Origin: Acidovorax_G lacteus
Lineage (GTDB): Bacteria > Pseudomonadota > Gammaproteobacteria > Burkholderiales > Burkholderiaceae_C
Direction of reading: 5' to 3'
DNA length: 59,340 nucleotides
Assembly (NCBI RefSeq): GCF_039540375.1
Contig: NZ_BAABEX010000026.1
Span: 1-59,340 of the forward strand
This document shows, one piece after another, positions 41,433 to 48,932 of the stretch. Positions within the stretch are counted from its first letter, which is position 1. Every line of letters begins with the position of its first letter. The position numbers were made by a program, and so were the translations under genes. A model generated the notes under the pieces. The model saw only the letters and a list, made by a program, of their open reading frames with translations, did no database searches and was not told where the DNA came from.

Positions 41433-43199
41433 ATGGTCGGGGCCATGCTGACTTCTTCTGCTTCTTCTTCGCCCGCTGTGGCGGCATCGGCCCGGGTTGC
41501 GCCCACCTGGCGCGAACGAATGCTGGCCGCGTGGCGCGCCCCGCGCAGCCCGCAGGCGATTGTGTTCATCCTCGTGCTGTGGTTCACCGTCACGGCCAAC
41601 TGGGCGCTGTGGATGCGCCTGGGCCATGTGGACGGGCACAACGGCTCGCCCTGGGTGCTGCGCGCGCAGTTTCTGCTGCTGGTGGTGCCGGCGCTGACCA
41701 TGGTGCTGAGTCTGACGGCCTGGCCACGGGGCATGAAGCCTGTATGGGCCTTGCTGCTGGTGGTGGCTGCGGCCACCCAGCATTTCATGCTGGCCTATGG
41801 CACGGTGGTGGACCCGGGCATGGTGCGCAACGTGCTCCAGACGCACGCGAGCGAAAGCGCCGACCTGCTGCACCCCCTGCTGCTGCTGCACCTGGCGGTG
41901 GTGGTGGTGGTGCCGCTGGTGTGGCTGTGGCAGGTGCCGGTGCAGCGTGCCGGTGCCCTGCGCAGCCTGTGGCGCACCACGGCCATGGCCGTGGCCGCTG
42001 CGCTGGTGCTGGTGGGCTCGGTCTTCGCCATGTACCGCGACCTGGCACCCGTGGTGCGCAACAACATGGCGCTGCGCTTCATGCTCAACCCGGCCAGCCC
42101 GGTGCTCTCGACGCTGGACGTGGTGGTCAAGCCGCTGTTCAAGCGGCCCAAGCCGTTTGTGAGCATTGCCGCGGGCGCGACGCTGGGCCCGGGCCTGACG
42201 GCCGCCCAGGGCGCTGAGCGCGTGCCCCTGCTGGTGCTGGTGGTGGGCGAGACGGCGCGTTCGGACCATTTCGGCCTGAACGGCTACGAGCGCGACACCA
42301 CGCCCGAACTCGCTCGCCGCGGCGTGCTGAGCTGGACCAACGTGCGCTCGTGCGGCACTAGCACGCTCGAATCGGTGCCCTGCATGTTCTCGCACCTGGG
42401 GCGCAGCGGCTACCTCAAGCGCGTGGCCCAGTACGACAACCTGCTCGACGTGTTGCAGACCGCAGGCCTGGCCGTGTTGTGGCTGGACAACCAGGCCGGA
42501 TGCAAGGGCGTGTGCGAGCGTGTGCCCAGCGCATCGACCGATGACGCCCAGAAGACCCCCGCAGGCCAGGCCCTGTGCACCGACGGCGAATGCCTGGACC
42601 TGCTGATGCTCGAAGGCCTGGACGAGCGCATCGCCCGCCTGCCCGAAGACGCGCGTGCGCGCGGCGTGGTGCTGGTGCTGCACCAGATGGGCAGCCACGG
42701 CCCGGCCTACCACCGCCGCTCGGCCCCCGAGCGCAAGGTGTTTGAGCCCGAATGCCGCACCCATGCGCTGGCCGACTGCCCGCGCGACCAGCTCATCAAC
42801 GTGTACGACAACTCGATCCGGGAGACCGACCACTTCCTCGGCCGCACGCTCGACTGGATCGCCGCGCGCAAAGACCGCTACGACGGCGGCATGGTGTACG
42901 TGTCCGACCACGGCGAATCGCTGGGCGAGATGGGCCTGTACCTGCACGGCATGCCCTATGCCGTGGCCCCCGACGTGCAAAAGCACGTGCCCCTGGTGGC
43001 CGCCCTGGGCCCGCTGGGCGCGCGCCGCGGCATCGACACCGCCTGCCTGCAGGCCGGCCTGGGCCAGCCGCTCACGCACGACAACCTCTACCACTCGGTG
43101 CTGGGCTTGCTCGATGTGCGCAGCCCCACCTACCAGCAGGGGCTCGACATGTTCGCGAGCTGCCGCCCGGCCACACAGCGCGTGGCGCAGGCCTCCTGA
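41433..43199 (+). CDS. eptA: Phosphoethanolamine transferase, EptA type
   Basis: A 588-residue membrane enzyme (from ATG 41433) that adds phosphoethanolamine to lipid A, lowering its negative charge. Five N-terminal helices lie within the first 200 residues. The periplasmic sulfatase-like domain has the nucleophile Thr in VVGETARSDHFGLNGY, the metal site SDHGESLGE, and cysteine pairs such as RSCGTSTLESVPCMF. Starts at 41445 or 41520 are possible; 41520 would bring the first helix near the N-terminus, as is usual. The PmrAB-like pair upstream probably controls it. Confidence 0.93.
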   Translation: MVGAMLTSSASSSPAVAASARVAPTWRERMLAAWRAPRSPQAIVFILVLWFTVTANWALWMRLGHVDGHNGSPWVLRAQFLLLVVPALTMVLSLTAWPRGMKPVWALLLVVAAATQHFMLAYGTVVDPGMVRNVLQTHASESADLLHPLLLLHLAVVVVVPLVWLWQVPVQRAGALRSLWRTTAMAVAAALVLVGSVFAMYRDLAPVVRNNMALRFMLNPASPVLSTLDVVVKPLFKRPKPFVSIAAGATLGPGLTAAQGAERVPLLVLVVGETARSDHFGLNGYERDTTPELARRGVLSWTNVRSCGTSTLESVPCMFSHLGRSGYLKRVAQYDNLLDVLQTAGLAVLWLDNQAGCKGVCERVPSASTDDAQKTPAGQALCTDGECLDLLMLEGLDERIARLPEDARARGVVLVLHQMGSHGPAYHRRSAPERKVFEPECRTHALADCPRDQLINVYDNSIRETDHFLGRTLDWIAARKDRYDGGMVYVSDHGESLGEMGLYLHGMPYAVAPDVQKHVPLVAALGPLGARRGIDTACLQAGLGQPLTHDNLYHSVLGLLDVRSPTYQQGLDMFASCRPATQRVAQAS

Positions 43200-43202
43200 T
43201 CG

Positions 43203-43256
43203 TTTGCTATTGATTCGATAGCTGCTCGTGCTTGGATTTCAAGCACGAACGGCCTA
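43203..43256. repeat. Comamonadaceae intergenic repeat
   Basis: 'tgctattgattcgatagctg' followed by 'ctcgtgcttggatttcaagc' and 'acgaacggcctaaaa'. The CGTGCTT/AAGCACG hairpin lies between the convergent eptA and flavin reductase genes. It is the best match to the copy embedded in dadA. Confidence 0.9.
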
Positions 43257-43279
43257 AAACGCTTTGAATCGGCAGGGCG

Positions 43280-43801
43280 CTACAAAGGGTGCTCGGTGTA
43301 GAACCGGCCGCCGTGGTAGAGCAGCGGCGAGCGCGATGCGTCGTGCTGGCAACGCTCCACCTCGCCGATGAAGACCACGTGGTCGCCTTCTTCGTAGCGG
43401 CTGCGGTTGAAGCATTCAAAGCTGGCCACCGTGCCTGCGATCAGCGGCGCGCCCGCAATGCCGGGCGTGTGCTCCACACCCGCCCAGCGGTCCACGCCGC
43501 GCGTGGCAAAGCGCTCGGCCAGCGCCTTCTGATCGGCCGCCAGCACATTGATCGCGTAGTGCGAGCCGTCGGCCAGCACGGCCATCGACGACGCCGAGCG
43601 CGACAGGCTCCACACCACCAGCGGGGGCGAGAGCGACACCGAATTGAACGAACTCGCCGTGAGCCCGATGAGATCGCCCGTGGCGCTGCGCGCGCTCACG
43701 ATGGTCACGCCGGTGGCGAACATGCCCAGCGCATCGCGGAACTCGCGGGCGCTGAAGCTCGGGGCGCGGGCCAGGGCAGGGCGGGCAGAAAGGAATGTCA
43801 C
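43280..43801 (-). CDS. Flavin reductase family protein
   Basis: A 173-residue FMN-binding split-barrel protein starting at GTG 43801. It has the family core FRDALGMFATGVTIVSA, then GLTASSFNSVSLSPPLVVWSLSRSAS and HYAINVLAADQKALAERFA, and ends EEGDHVVFIGEVERC. It should reduce flavin with NAD(P)H, for example for a two-component monooxygenase, but no oxygenase gene is near. The hydrolase gene downstream reads the other way. Confidence 0.9.
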   Translation of the reverse strand: MTFLSARPALARAPSFSAREFRDALGMFATGVTIVSARSATGDLIGLTASSFNSVSLSPPLVVWSLSRSASSMAVLADGSHYAINVLAADQKALAERFATRGVDRWAGVEHTPGIAGAPLIAGTVASFECFNRSRYEEGDHVVFIGEVERCQHDASRSPLLYHGGRFYTEHPL

Positions 43802-43912
43802 GGGGGGCAGGCGGGCAAAAGAGAAGTGCCGGGCGCAGGCCCGACCGTGAACTATTATGGGCTGGCCCCCGCCACCGTGCAGGCGCGCGGCCCCAAGCCC
43901 GCGTCCTCAGCC

Positions 43913-44692
43913 ATGCCATCCATTCCCCACTTCACCACCCTGGGCGCTGGCCCCACCGTCGTGCTGCTGCACGACGCCGACGGCGACCACCTGACCTTTG
44001 CGCCCCAGGTCGAGCGCCTGGCCCACGCGGGCTACCGCGCCGTGGCCTGGGACATGCCGGGCTACGGCCACAGCGCGCCCATCGAACCCTATGGCTTCAA
44101 GGGCCTGGCCGCGAGCTGCCTGGCGCTGCTCGATGCGCTGCGCTGCCCGCAGGCCACACTGGTTGGGCACGGTCTGGGGGCCATGGTGGCGCTGGAGCTG
44201 GCGGTGCGCGAGCCGCGCCGCGTGGGCCGGCTGGTGCTGTGCGCAGGCGGCCCGGCCCTCGATGCGCAGGCCGAAGCCGCCTGGGTGCAGCCCCGCCTGG
44301 AGGCGCTGGAGCGCAGCGCCTCGATGGCCGTGCTCGCGCAAACCCTGGTGCCGCGCTTCGTGGGCAGCGGCGTGCTGCCCGAAGGCGTGCGCCTGGCCGA
44401 GCATGCGCTGTCGCAGGTGTACGCCGGGGCGTACCGCCGCGCACTGCAGGCGCTGCCCACCTTCGACCGCGATGCGCGCACGCTGGCCCGCCTGCCCATG
44501 CCCACCTTGCTGGTGGGGGGCGGACGCGACCGTTGCACTCCGCCCGAAGCCCTGCAGGCGCTGGCCCAGGTGCTGCCCGATGCGCGCCACCTGAGCCTGC
44601 CCCACGTGGGCCACTGGCCGCAGCTTGAAGACCCGGACGCTTTCGACGACGCGCTGCTCGCGTTTCTGGACGAAACCCGCACGCTGCACTGA
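43913..44692 (+). CDS. Alpha/beta-hydrolase fold protein without the catalytic serine
   Basis: A 259-residue alpha/beta-hydrolase. Strand and loop motifs VVLLHDADGDH, VAWDMPGYGHS, the acid region GGGRDRCTPPE and the histidine in LPHVGHWPQLEDP are intact. The nucleophile elbow reads LVGHGLGAM, so position 87, normally serine (GHSLG), is glycine (codon GGT at 44171-44173). One base change from AGT would explain it. The protein may be inactive, use a different mechanism, or act as a binding protein. The rest of the sequence shows no decay. Confidence 0.9.
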   Translation: MPSIPHFTTLGAGPTVVLLHDADGDHLTFAPQVERLAHAGYRAVAWDMPGYGHSAPIEPYGFKGLAASCLALLDALRCPQATLVGHGLGAMVALELAVREPRRVGRLVLCAGGPALDAQAEAAWVQPRLEALERSASMAVLAQTLVPRFVGSGVLPEGVRLAEHALSQVYAGAYRRALQALPTFDRDARTLARLPMPTLLVGGGRDRCTPPEALQALAQVLPDARHLSLPHVGHWPQLEDPDAFDDALLAFLDETRTLH

Positions 44693-44722
44693 GCGCCTGC
44701 CGGCCGCAGTGCGCGGCCTGTG

Positions 44723-45562
44723 TCAGCCGCGCCGGTGCAGGCCCGGCGTGCGGTGGCGCACCAGCTCCACGCTCAGGATGCACAGCGCCAGCCAGGCCGC
44801 GCCGTTGCACAGGCCCACCAGCACGTCGCTGGCGTAATGCACCTGCAGCACCACCCGCGCGTACGCTGCAGACCAGGCCAGCCCCGCTGCCGCCAGCACC
44901 GCCGGCAGGTGCCAGGCGCGCGGTGCCAGGCGCACCACCAGATAGGCCAGCATGCCGTATGTGGCCAGCGTGCCCGAGGCGTGGCCGCTGGGAAAGCTGA
45001 AACCTGTTTCCACCAGCACGCCGTGCTCGTGCAGGGGGCGCACACGCTCGATGCCATGTTTGAGCGCCTTGTTCAGCAGCGCATTGCCCGCCACCGCTGC
45101 CACCCAACCCAGCGCCAGCACGCGCTGGCGACGCCACAGCAGAAAGCCCGTCACCCCCAGCGTGAGCGCCACCACGGTGGGCGGGTTGCCCAGCCAGGTG
45201 GGCACCAGCGCCCAGTGCAGCGTCGGGGTGGGCACCGTCTGTGCCAGCGCGGCGTGCAGGGCGGTGTCAAAGGCCACGATGCCGCGGCCCGCCGCCACCT
45301 GCGCCGCCACCTGGCTGAAGAGCCCGGCCGCCAACAGCCACAGCAGGGCCGCGGCCACCAGATGCGCCGTGGCCAGCGGCAGGCCACGGCCCTGCACAGG
45401 CTCGTGCGGCACGCGCCAGCGGCGGCCCCACCACAGGGCGGCTGCGCCCAGCGCGCAAGCGGGCAGCAGGCCCAGCAGCCAGGTGGCGCCTACATGCTGC
45501 GCCACGGAGGTGGCCAGCGCAGAAGCAGAGGTCATCAGGGGCAGAGAAGCGTCAACAGTCAC
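44723..45562 (-). CDS. PAP2 family phosphatase
   Basis: A 279-residue membrane phosphatase of the PAP2 superfamily. The three-part active site is intact: KHGIERVRP, FPSGHASG and YARVVLQVHYASD. Six membrane helices are predicted. Substrates in this family are lipid phosphates or undecaprenyl diphosphate. The start is GTG 45562; ATG 45535 is an alternative. It is divergent from the YdcF-type gene. Confidence 0.9.
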   Translation of the reverse strand: MTVDASLPLMTSASALATSVAQHVGATWLLGLLPACALGAAALWWGRRWRVPHEPVQGRGLPLATAHLVAAALLWLLAAGLFSQVAAQVAAGRGIVAFDTALHAALAQTVPTPTLHWALVPTWLGNPPTVVALTLGVTGFLLWRRQRVLALGWVAAVAGNALLNKALKHGIERVRPLHEHGVLVETGFSFPSGHASGTLATYGMLAYLVVRLAPRAWHLPAVLAAAGLAWSAAYARVVLQVHYASDVLVGLCNGAAWLALCILSVELVRHRTPGLHRRG

Positions 45563-45639
45563 GGCAGATCCAGCAGACAGGTTGCGCCACGGCCCGACAC
45601 CCGGCCGCTGGCGCGCAAACCGGGCATTATGCGAAGCCG

Positions 45640-46401
45640 ATGTTCCTGCTCAAGAAAGTTCTGACCGCGCTGCTGATGCCGCCCATGGTCTGCGTGCTGC
45701 TCGCCCTGCTGGGCCTGTGGATCGCACGCCGCCACCGGCGCACCGGCACGGCGCTCACCCTGGCCTCGCTGCTGTCGCTGCTGGTGCTCTCCACCCCCCT
45801 GGTGGCCGACGGGCTGCTCAAGGGCCTGCAGTCGGCCGGGCCGGCCACACCCCAGGCGCTGGCCCCGGCACAGGCCATCGTGGTGCTGGGCGGCGGGGCG
45901 TACACGCTCGCACCCGAGTACGGGCTGGATGCGCTCAGCCGCGGCGCACGCGAGCGCGTGCGCTACGCCGCGCACTTGCAGCGCATGACGGGCCTGCCGC
46001 TGCTGGCCACCGGCGGCGCGCCCGACGGCACGCGGCCCGAGGCCGTGATCATGAAAGAGGTGATCGAACGCGAGTTGCGCGGCCGCGTGCGCTGGGTGGA
46101 ATCCGAGTCGCTGGACACGGCCTCGAACGCACGCCGCTCGGCCCCCTTGCTCAAGGCCGCAGGCGTGCGCCGCGTGGCCCTGGTCACGCACGGCTGGCAC
46201 ATGCGCCGCGCGGCCTGGTGGTTCGAGCGCGAAGGGCTGGAGGTAATTCCCGCCCCCATGGGCCTGCGCCCGCCGCGCCCCCAGGGCTGGACGGCCGTGC
46301 TGCCGCGCGCGGCCTCGCTGGCCGACAGCAGCCTGGCGCTGCACGAGTGGCTGGGCATTCTTGCGCAGCGGCTGGGGGCGCTGCGCGAGCGGCTGCGTTA
46401 G
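45640..46401 (+). CDS. YdcF/ElyC family protein (DUF218)
   Basis: A 253-residue protein with two N-terminal membrane helices (about 6-30 and 38-60) and a DUF218 domain: AIVVLGGGAYTLAPEYG, GLPLLATGGAPDGTRPEA, ESESLDTASNARRSAPLLKAAGVRRVALVTHGWHMRRA. Homologues such as ElyC act in envelope or enterobacterial common antigen/peptidoglycan processes. ATG 45640. Its neighbour, the PAP2 phosphatase, may share a pathway, though this is only context. Confidence 0.9.
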   Translation: MFLLKKVLTALLMPPMVCVLLALLGLWIARRHRRTGTALTLASLLSLLVLSTPLVADGLLKGLQSAGPATPQALAPAQAIVVLGGGAYTLAPEYGLDALSRGARERVRYAAHLQRMTGLPLLATGGAPDGTRPEAVIMKEVIERELRGRVRWVESESLDTASNARRSAPLLKAAGVRRVALVTHGWHMRRAAWWFEREGLEVIPAPMGLRPPRPQGWTAVLPRAASLADSSLALHEWLGILAQRLGALRERLR

Positions 46402-46439
46402 GGCCTGCGCGCGGGCCAAAATGGCGTGAACAGGTCCGA

Positions 46440-46601
46440 GGGAAGGTCTGTATAACGCCCTGCGGTCTGCGCGGGCACGGCCTCGGGCGGTCCGCTGCGT
46501 TGCTTTTCTTGCCCATCGCGCGGCTATGGGCTGCAAAAAGCGCCTTGTGGTTCATCCCGAGCCGCACCCGCGCATCCTCGCGAGGGTGATGCAGCGCTTC
46601 C
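46440..46601. repeat. Dispersed repeat following the flavoprotein gene (copy 1)
   Basis: Reading leftward from the stop codon, CTAGGGAAGCGCTGCA is followed by a GC-rich stretch with CGGGATG, AAGGCGC and CCGCCCGAG. The same order appears after the neighbouring TetR gene (47200-47357). Confidence 0.65.
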
Positions 46602-47168
46602 CTAGCCCGCCGACAAAAAGCGCGCCGCTGCCTGCACGGCCTCGGCATCCTGCGCCACGGCCCCGGGCGCACCGCCCTTGCCCCAAAGCGCGCCGCCCCA
46701 GGGCATGCCCATGAACTGCGCGCACAGCTGCACCGAGTCGATCATGGGTTGGGCCTTGGCGCGGTCACCGCTGGTGGTCACCAGGTACAGCGGCTTGGGG
46801 GCCATGCGGGCCTTGAAGTCGAGCCCCGGCACGCGCAAAAAGGCGCTCCAGTGGTCGAGGTAGGCTTTGAGCGGCGCCGGAATGCTGAACCAGTACACGG
46901 GCGCGACCAGCACCAGGTGCGTGGCGGCCAGCGTGGCGTCGAGCAGGGTTTTGAGGTCGCCTTCGGGCGGCGCGTAGGTGCCCGTGGTGTGGCGCTGGTC
47001 CACAAAGGCGGGCAGTTGCAGCCGGGGCAGCGACATCCAGGTCTGCTGCGCGTTGGCGGGCAGGGCGGCCGCGGCTTGGCGGGCCAGCCATTCGGTGTTG
47101 CCTTCGTGCCCGGGTTCGCGGGTCGAGGCGCAGAGGAACAGGTAGTGAGAAGTGTCCGGGGTGTGCAT
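46602..47168 (-). CDS. NADPH-dependent FMN reductase-like flavoprotein
   Basis: A 188-residue flavodoxin-fold protein. After MHTPDTSHY it has LFLCASTREPGHEGNTEWLARQAA, the phosphate-binding loop, then VLVAPVYWFSIPAPLKAYLDHW, the flavin-binding loop, and PLYLVTTSGDR. This is the NADPH-dependent FMN reductase / quinone reductase pattern. ATG 47168 lies right at the conserved start. It is followed immediately by the dispersed repeat. Confidence 0.9.
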   Translation of the reverse strand: MHTPDTSHYLFLCASTREPGHEGNTEWLARQAAAALPANAQQTWMSLPRLQLPAFVDQRHTTGTYAPPEGDLKTLLDATLAATHLVLVAPVYWFSIPAPLKAYLDHWSAFLRVPGLDFKARMAPKPLYLVTTSGDRAKAQPMIDSVQLCAQFMGMPWGGALWGKGGAPGAVAQDAEAVQAAARFLSAG

Positions 47169-47199
47169 GTGGCGATCGTAGCGCCGCTGCCGAGGGAGC

Positions 47200-47357
47200 C
47201 TCTGCACGGTTCGCCGTGCCGTGTGCATTTGCGGACTCGGGCGGCCTGCGGCGTCGCAAATGCTCGCAATCGCGACGGCTATTGCTGCGCTTTGCGCCTT
47301 GCAGACCATCCCGATCCGCAGCGCACACTTGCCGCGTGATTCGTGCAGCGCTTCCCT
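47200..47357. repeat. Dispersed repeat following the TetR gene (copy 2)
   Basis: It starts CTAGGGAAGCGCTGCA directly at the TetR stop and keeps the order of blocks seen in copy 1 (ATCGGGATGG, AAGGCGCAAAGCGCAGC, ATAGCCGTCGCGAT, CCGCCCGAG). The copies are diverged but collinear. Confidence 0.65.
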
Positions 47358-48039
47358 AGGCGGTGCCAGTGGGCGTGGGCGGTGGCGGTAGCCCCAGCAC
47401 GGCCAGGCACAGCCGCACCAGCGCGTCCTCGAGTTCGGCGCTGCCCAGCAGGGGCGAGGCTTCGAGCGACGCCGCACGCACCGCGCCCATCACGCCGCGC
47501 GTGAGCACGAAGAGCTGCGCCGCGTCGGGCACGGGCAGGCCCTGCTGGCGCGCCAGGCGCTGCAGATGCAGGGCCAGCCGCTCGCTCGCGCCGCGCACGG
47601 CCACCAGCAGGGCCGCGCGCTCGTCCTGCCGCCAGGCGAGGCGGGCGAGCGCTCGCTCCGACTCAGGCCCGCCTCCGAACGCCTGCAGGTAGTGGCGTAC
47701 ATAGCGGCGCACCTGTTGCTCGGTTGGCCAGTGCTCGTGCAGGGCCTGGGCGAGCAGCGCGTCCAACTCGCGCATCACCTGCGTGCAGTGGCGGTCGAGC
47801 AGGGCGGTGACGATGGCCTCCTTGCTCGGAAAGTACTGGTAGAGCGAGCCCACCGACACCCCGGCACGCTCGGCGATGCGGTTGGTGGTGAGTGCGGCCT
47901 CGCCTTCGGTGGCCACGATCTGGGCCACGGCCTCGAAGATCGCCTCCACCGTGACTTGCGCGCGCTCCTGCCGCGGTGCGCGGCGGCGCTGGGTGGCGGC
48001 GGAAGGTGGTGTGGACGCAGGGTCGACGGGCGGCGGCAT
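47356..48039 (-). CDS. TetR family regulator
   Basis: A 227-residue regulator. The N-terminal DNA-binding domain reads EAIFEAVAQIVATEGEAALTTNRIAERAGVSVGSLYQYFPSKEAIVTALL (about 33-82), with a complete helix-turn-helix. The rest is a ligand-binding helical domain. ATG 48039. It is divergent from the membrane protein at 48144, and a palindrome lies between them. Confidence 0.92.
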   Translation of the reverse strand: MPPPVDPASTPPSAATQRRRAPRQERAQVTVEAIFEAVAQIVATEGEAALTTNRIAERAGVSVGSLYQYFPSKEAIVTALLDRHCTQVMRELDALLAQALHEHWPTEQQVRRYVRHYLQAFGGGPESERALARLAWRQDERAALLVAVRGASERLALHLQRLARQQGLPVPDAAQLFVLTRGVMGAVRAASLEASPLLGSAELEDALVRLCLAVLGLPPPPTPTGTA

Positions 48040-48102
48040 GGTGGACAAAACCTGAGCGCAAAGCGAGTAGCCGATGCACGGGCGGCGGCCTATTCTGCGC
48101 CC

Positions 48103-48122
48103 GGTGGTCGTTTTGCACCACC
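48103..48122. promoter_or_regulatory. Operator-like palindrome between TetR and membrane-protein genes
   Basis: GGTGGT (48103-48108) and ACCACC (48117-48122) are separated by eight bases, a 20-bp inverted repeat. It sits 22 bases before the start of the divergent gene. Binding by the adjacent TetR protein is inferred. Confidence 0.55.
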
Positions 48123-48143
48123 CGTCTTCAGGAGCCTTGTGTG

Positions 48144-48884
48144 ATGTCTGCCGCTGCCTTGCTGCCTGCCGCCTCGGGCGGTGCTGTGTTCGTTCCGCTC
48201 GGCCCGCTGGGCCTGGCCGCGCTGCTGGCCGCTGCGCTGGCCTGGGGCGCGGCGCGGCACCTGCGCCGGGGCGGGGCGCTGCGGCCCTGGCACCGCGCGA
48301 GCGCGATGGTCATGGGCGCTTTCGCGCTGGTGCATGTGCTGGCGCACCTGGCAGCACTGGCGGGGCCTGCCGCGCACCAGGCGGTGCTCGATGCGCTGCG
48401 GCAGGTGTACCGCCACCCCGTGGCCGAGGCGCTGCTGCTGGCGAGCGCGCTGTTCCAGGTGGGCAGCGGGGCCGTGCTGCTCTGGCGGGGGCGTGCGCAG
48501 CGGCGCGGGGCAGTGGCCTGGCTGCAGGCGCTGTCGGGTGGGTATCTGGCGCTGTTCCTGCTGGTGCACGTGAGCGCGGTGCTGCAGGCGCGCGTGCAGG
48601 GGCTGGACACCAACTGGTACTTTGCCGCCGCCGGGCTGCATGTGCCGTTGTGGAGCGGGTTCTTTGCGCCGTACTACGCGCTGGCCGTTGCGGCACTGGG
48701 CGTGCACATCGGTTGTGCGCTGTACTGGAATATGCCGCCCGCCCGCGCGCGGTGGGCGCTCGCGCTGTGCGGCGCGGCGGGGGTGTTGCTGGGCACCCTG
48801 CTGGTGCTGACGCTGGCCGGTGTGTGGCCCGCCCCGCCGCTGGAGGTGCCCCTGCCCTACCGCGCACCCTTCCTGAAGGGGTGA
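48144..48884 (+). CDS. Histidine-containing multi-span membrane protein
   Basis: A 246-residue protein with about six hydrophobic helices: about 15-36, 53-75, 93-115, 126-150, 165-192 and 204-228. Histidines lie inside helices (H64, H68, H142, H188) in a pattern reminiscent of the cytochrome b anchor of succinate dehydrogenase/fumarate reductase (VYRHPVAEALLLASALFQVGSG). Heme binding is therefore possible. No flavoprotein or iron-sulfur gene is near. It is divergent from a TetR gene, its likely regulator. ATG 48144 has AGGAGCC upstream. Confidence 0.7.
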   Translation: MSAAALLPAASGGAVFVPLGPLGLAALLAAALAWGAARHLRRGGALRPWHRASAMVMGAFALVHVLAHLAALAGPAAHQAVLDALRQVYRHPVAEALLLASALFQVGSGAVLLWRGRAQRRGAVAWLQALSGGYLALFLLVHVSAVLQARVQGLDTNWYFAAAGLHVPLWSGFFAPYYALAVAALGVHIGCALYWNMPPARARWALALCGAAGVLLGTLLVLTLAGVWPAPPLEVPLPYRAPFLKG

Positions 48885-48932
48885 TGCGCGGTGGACGGGC
48901 CGCGGCGTGGCCCGCTCGGTGTAAAGGGCCGT

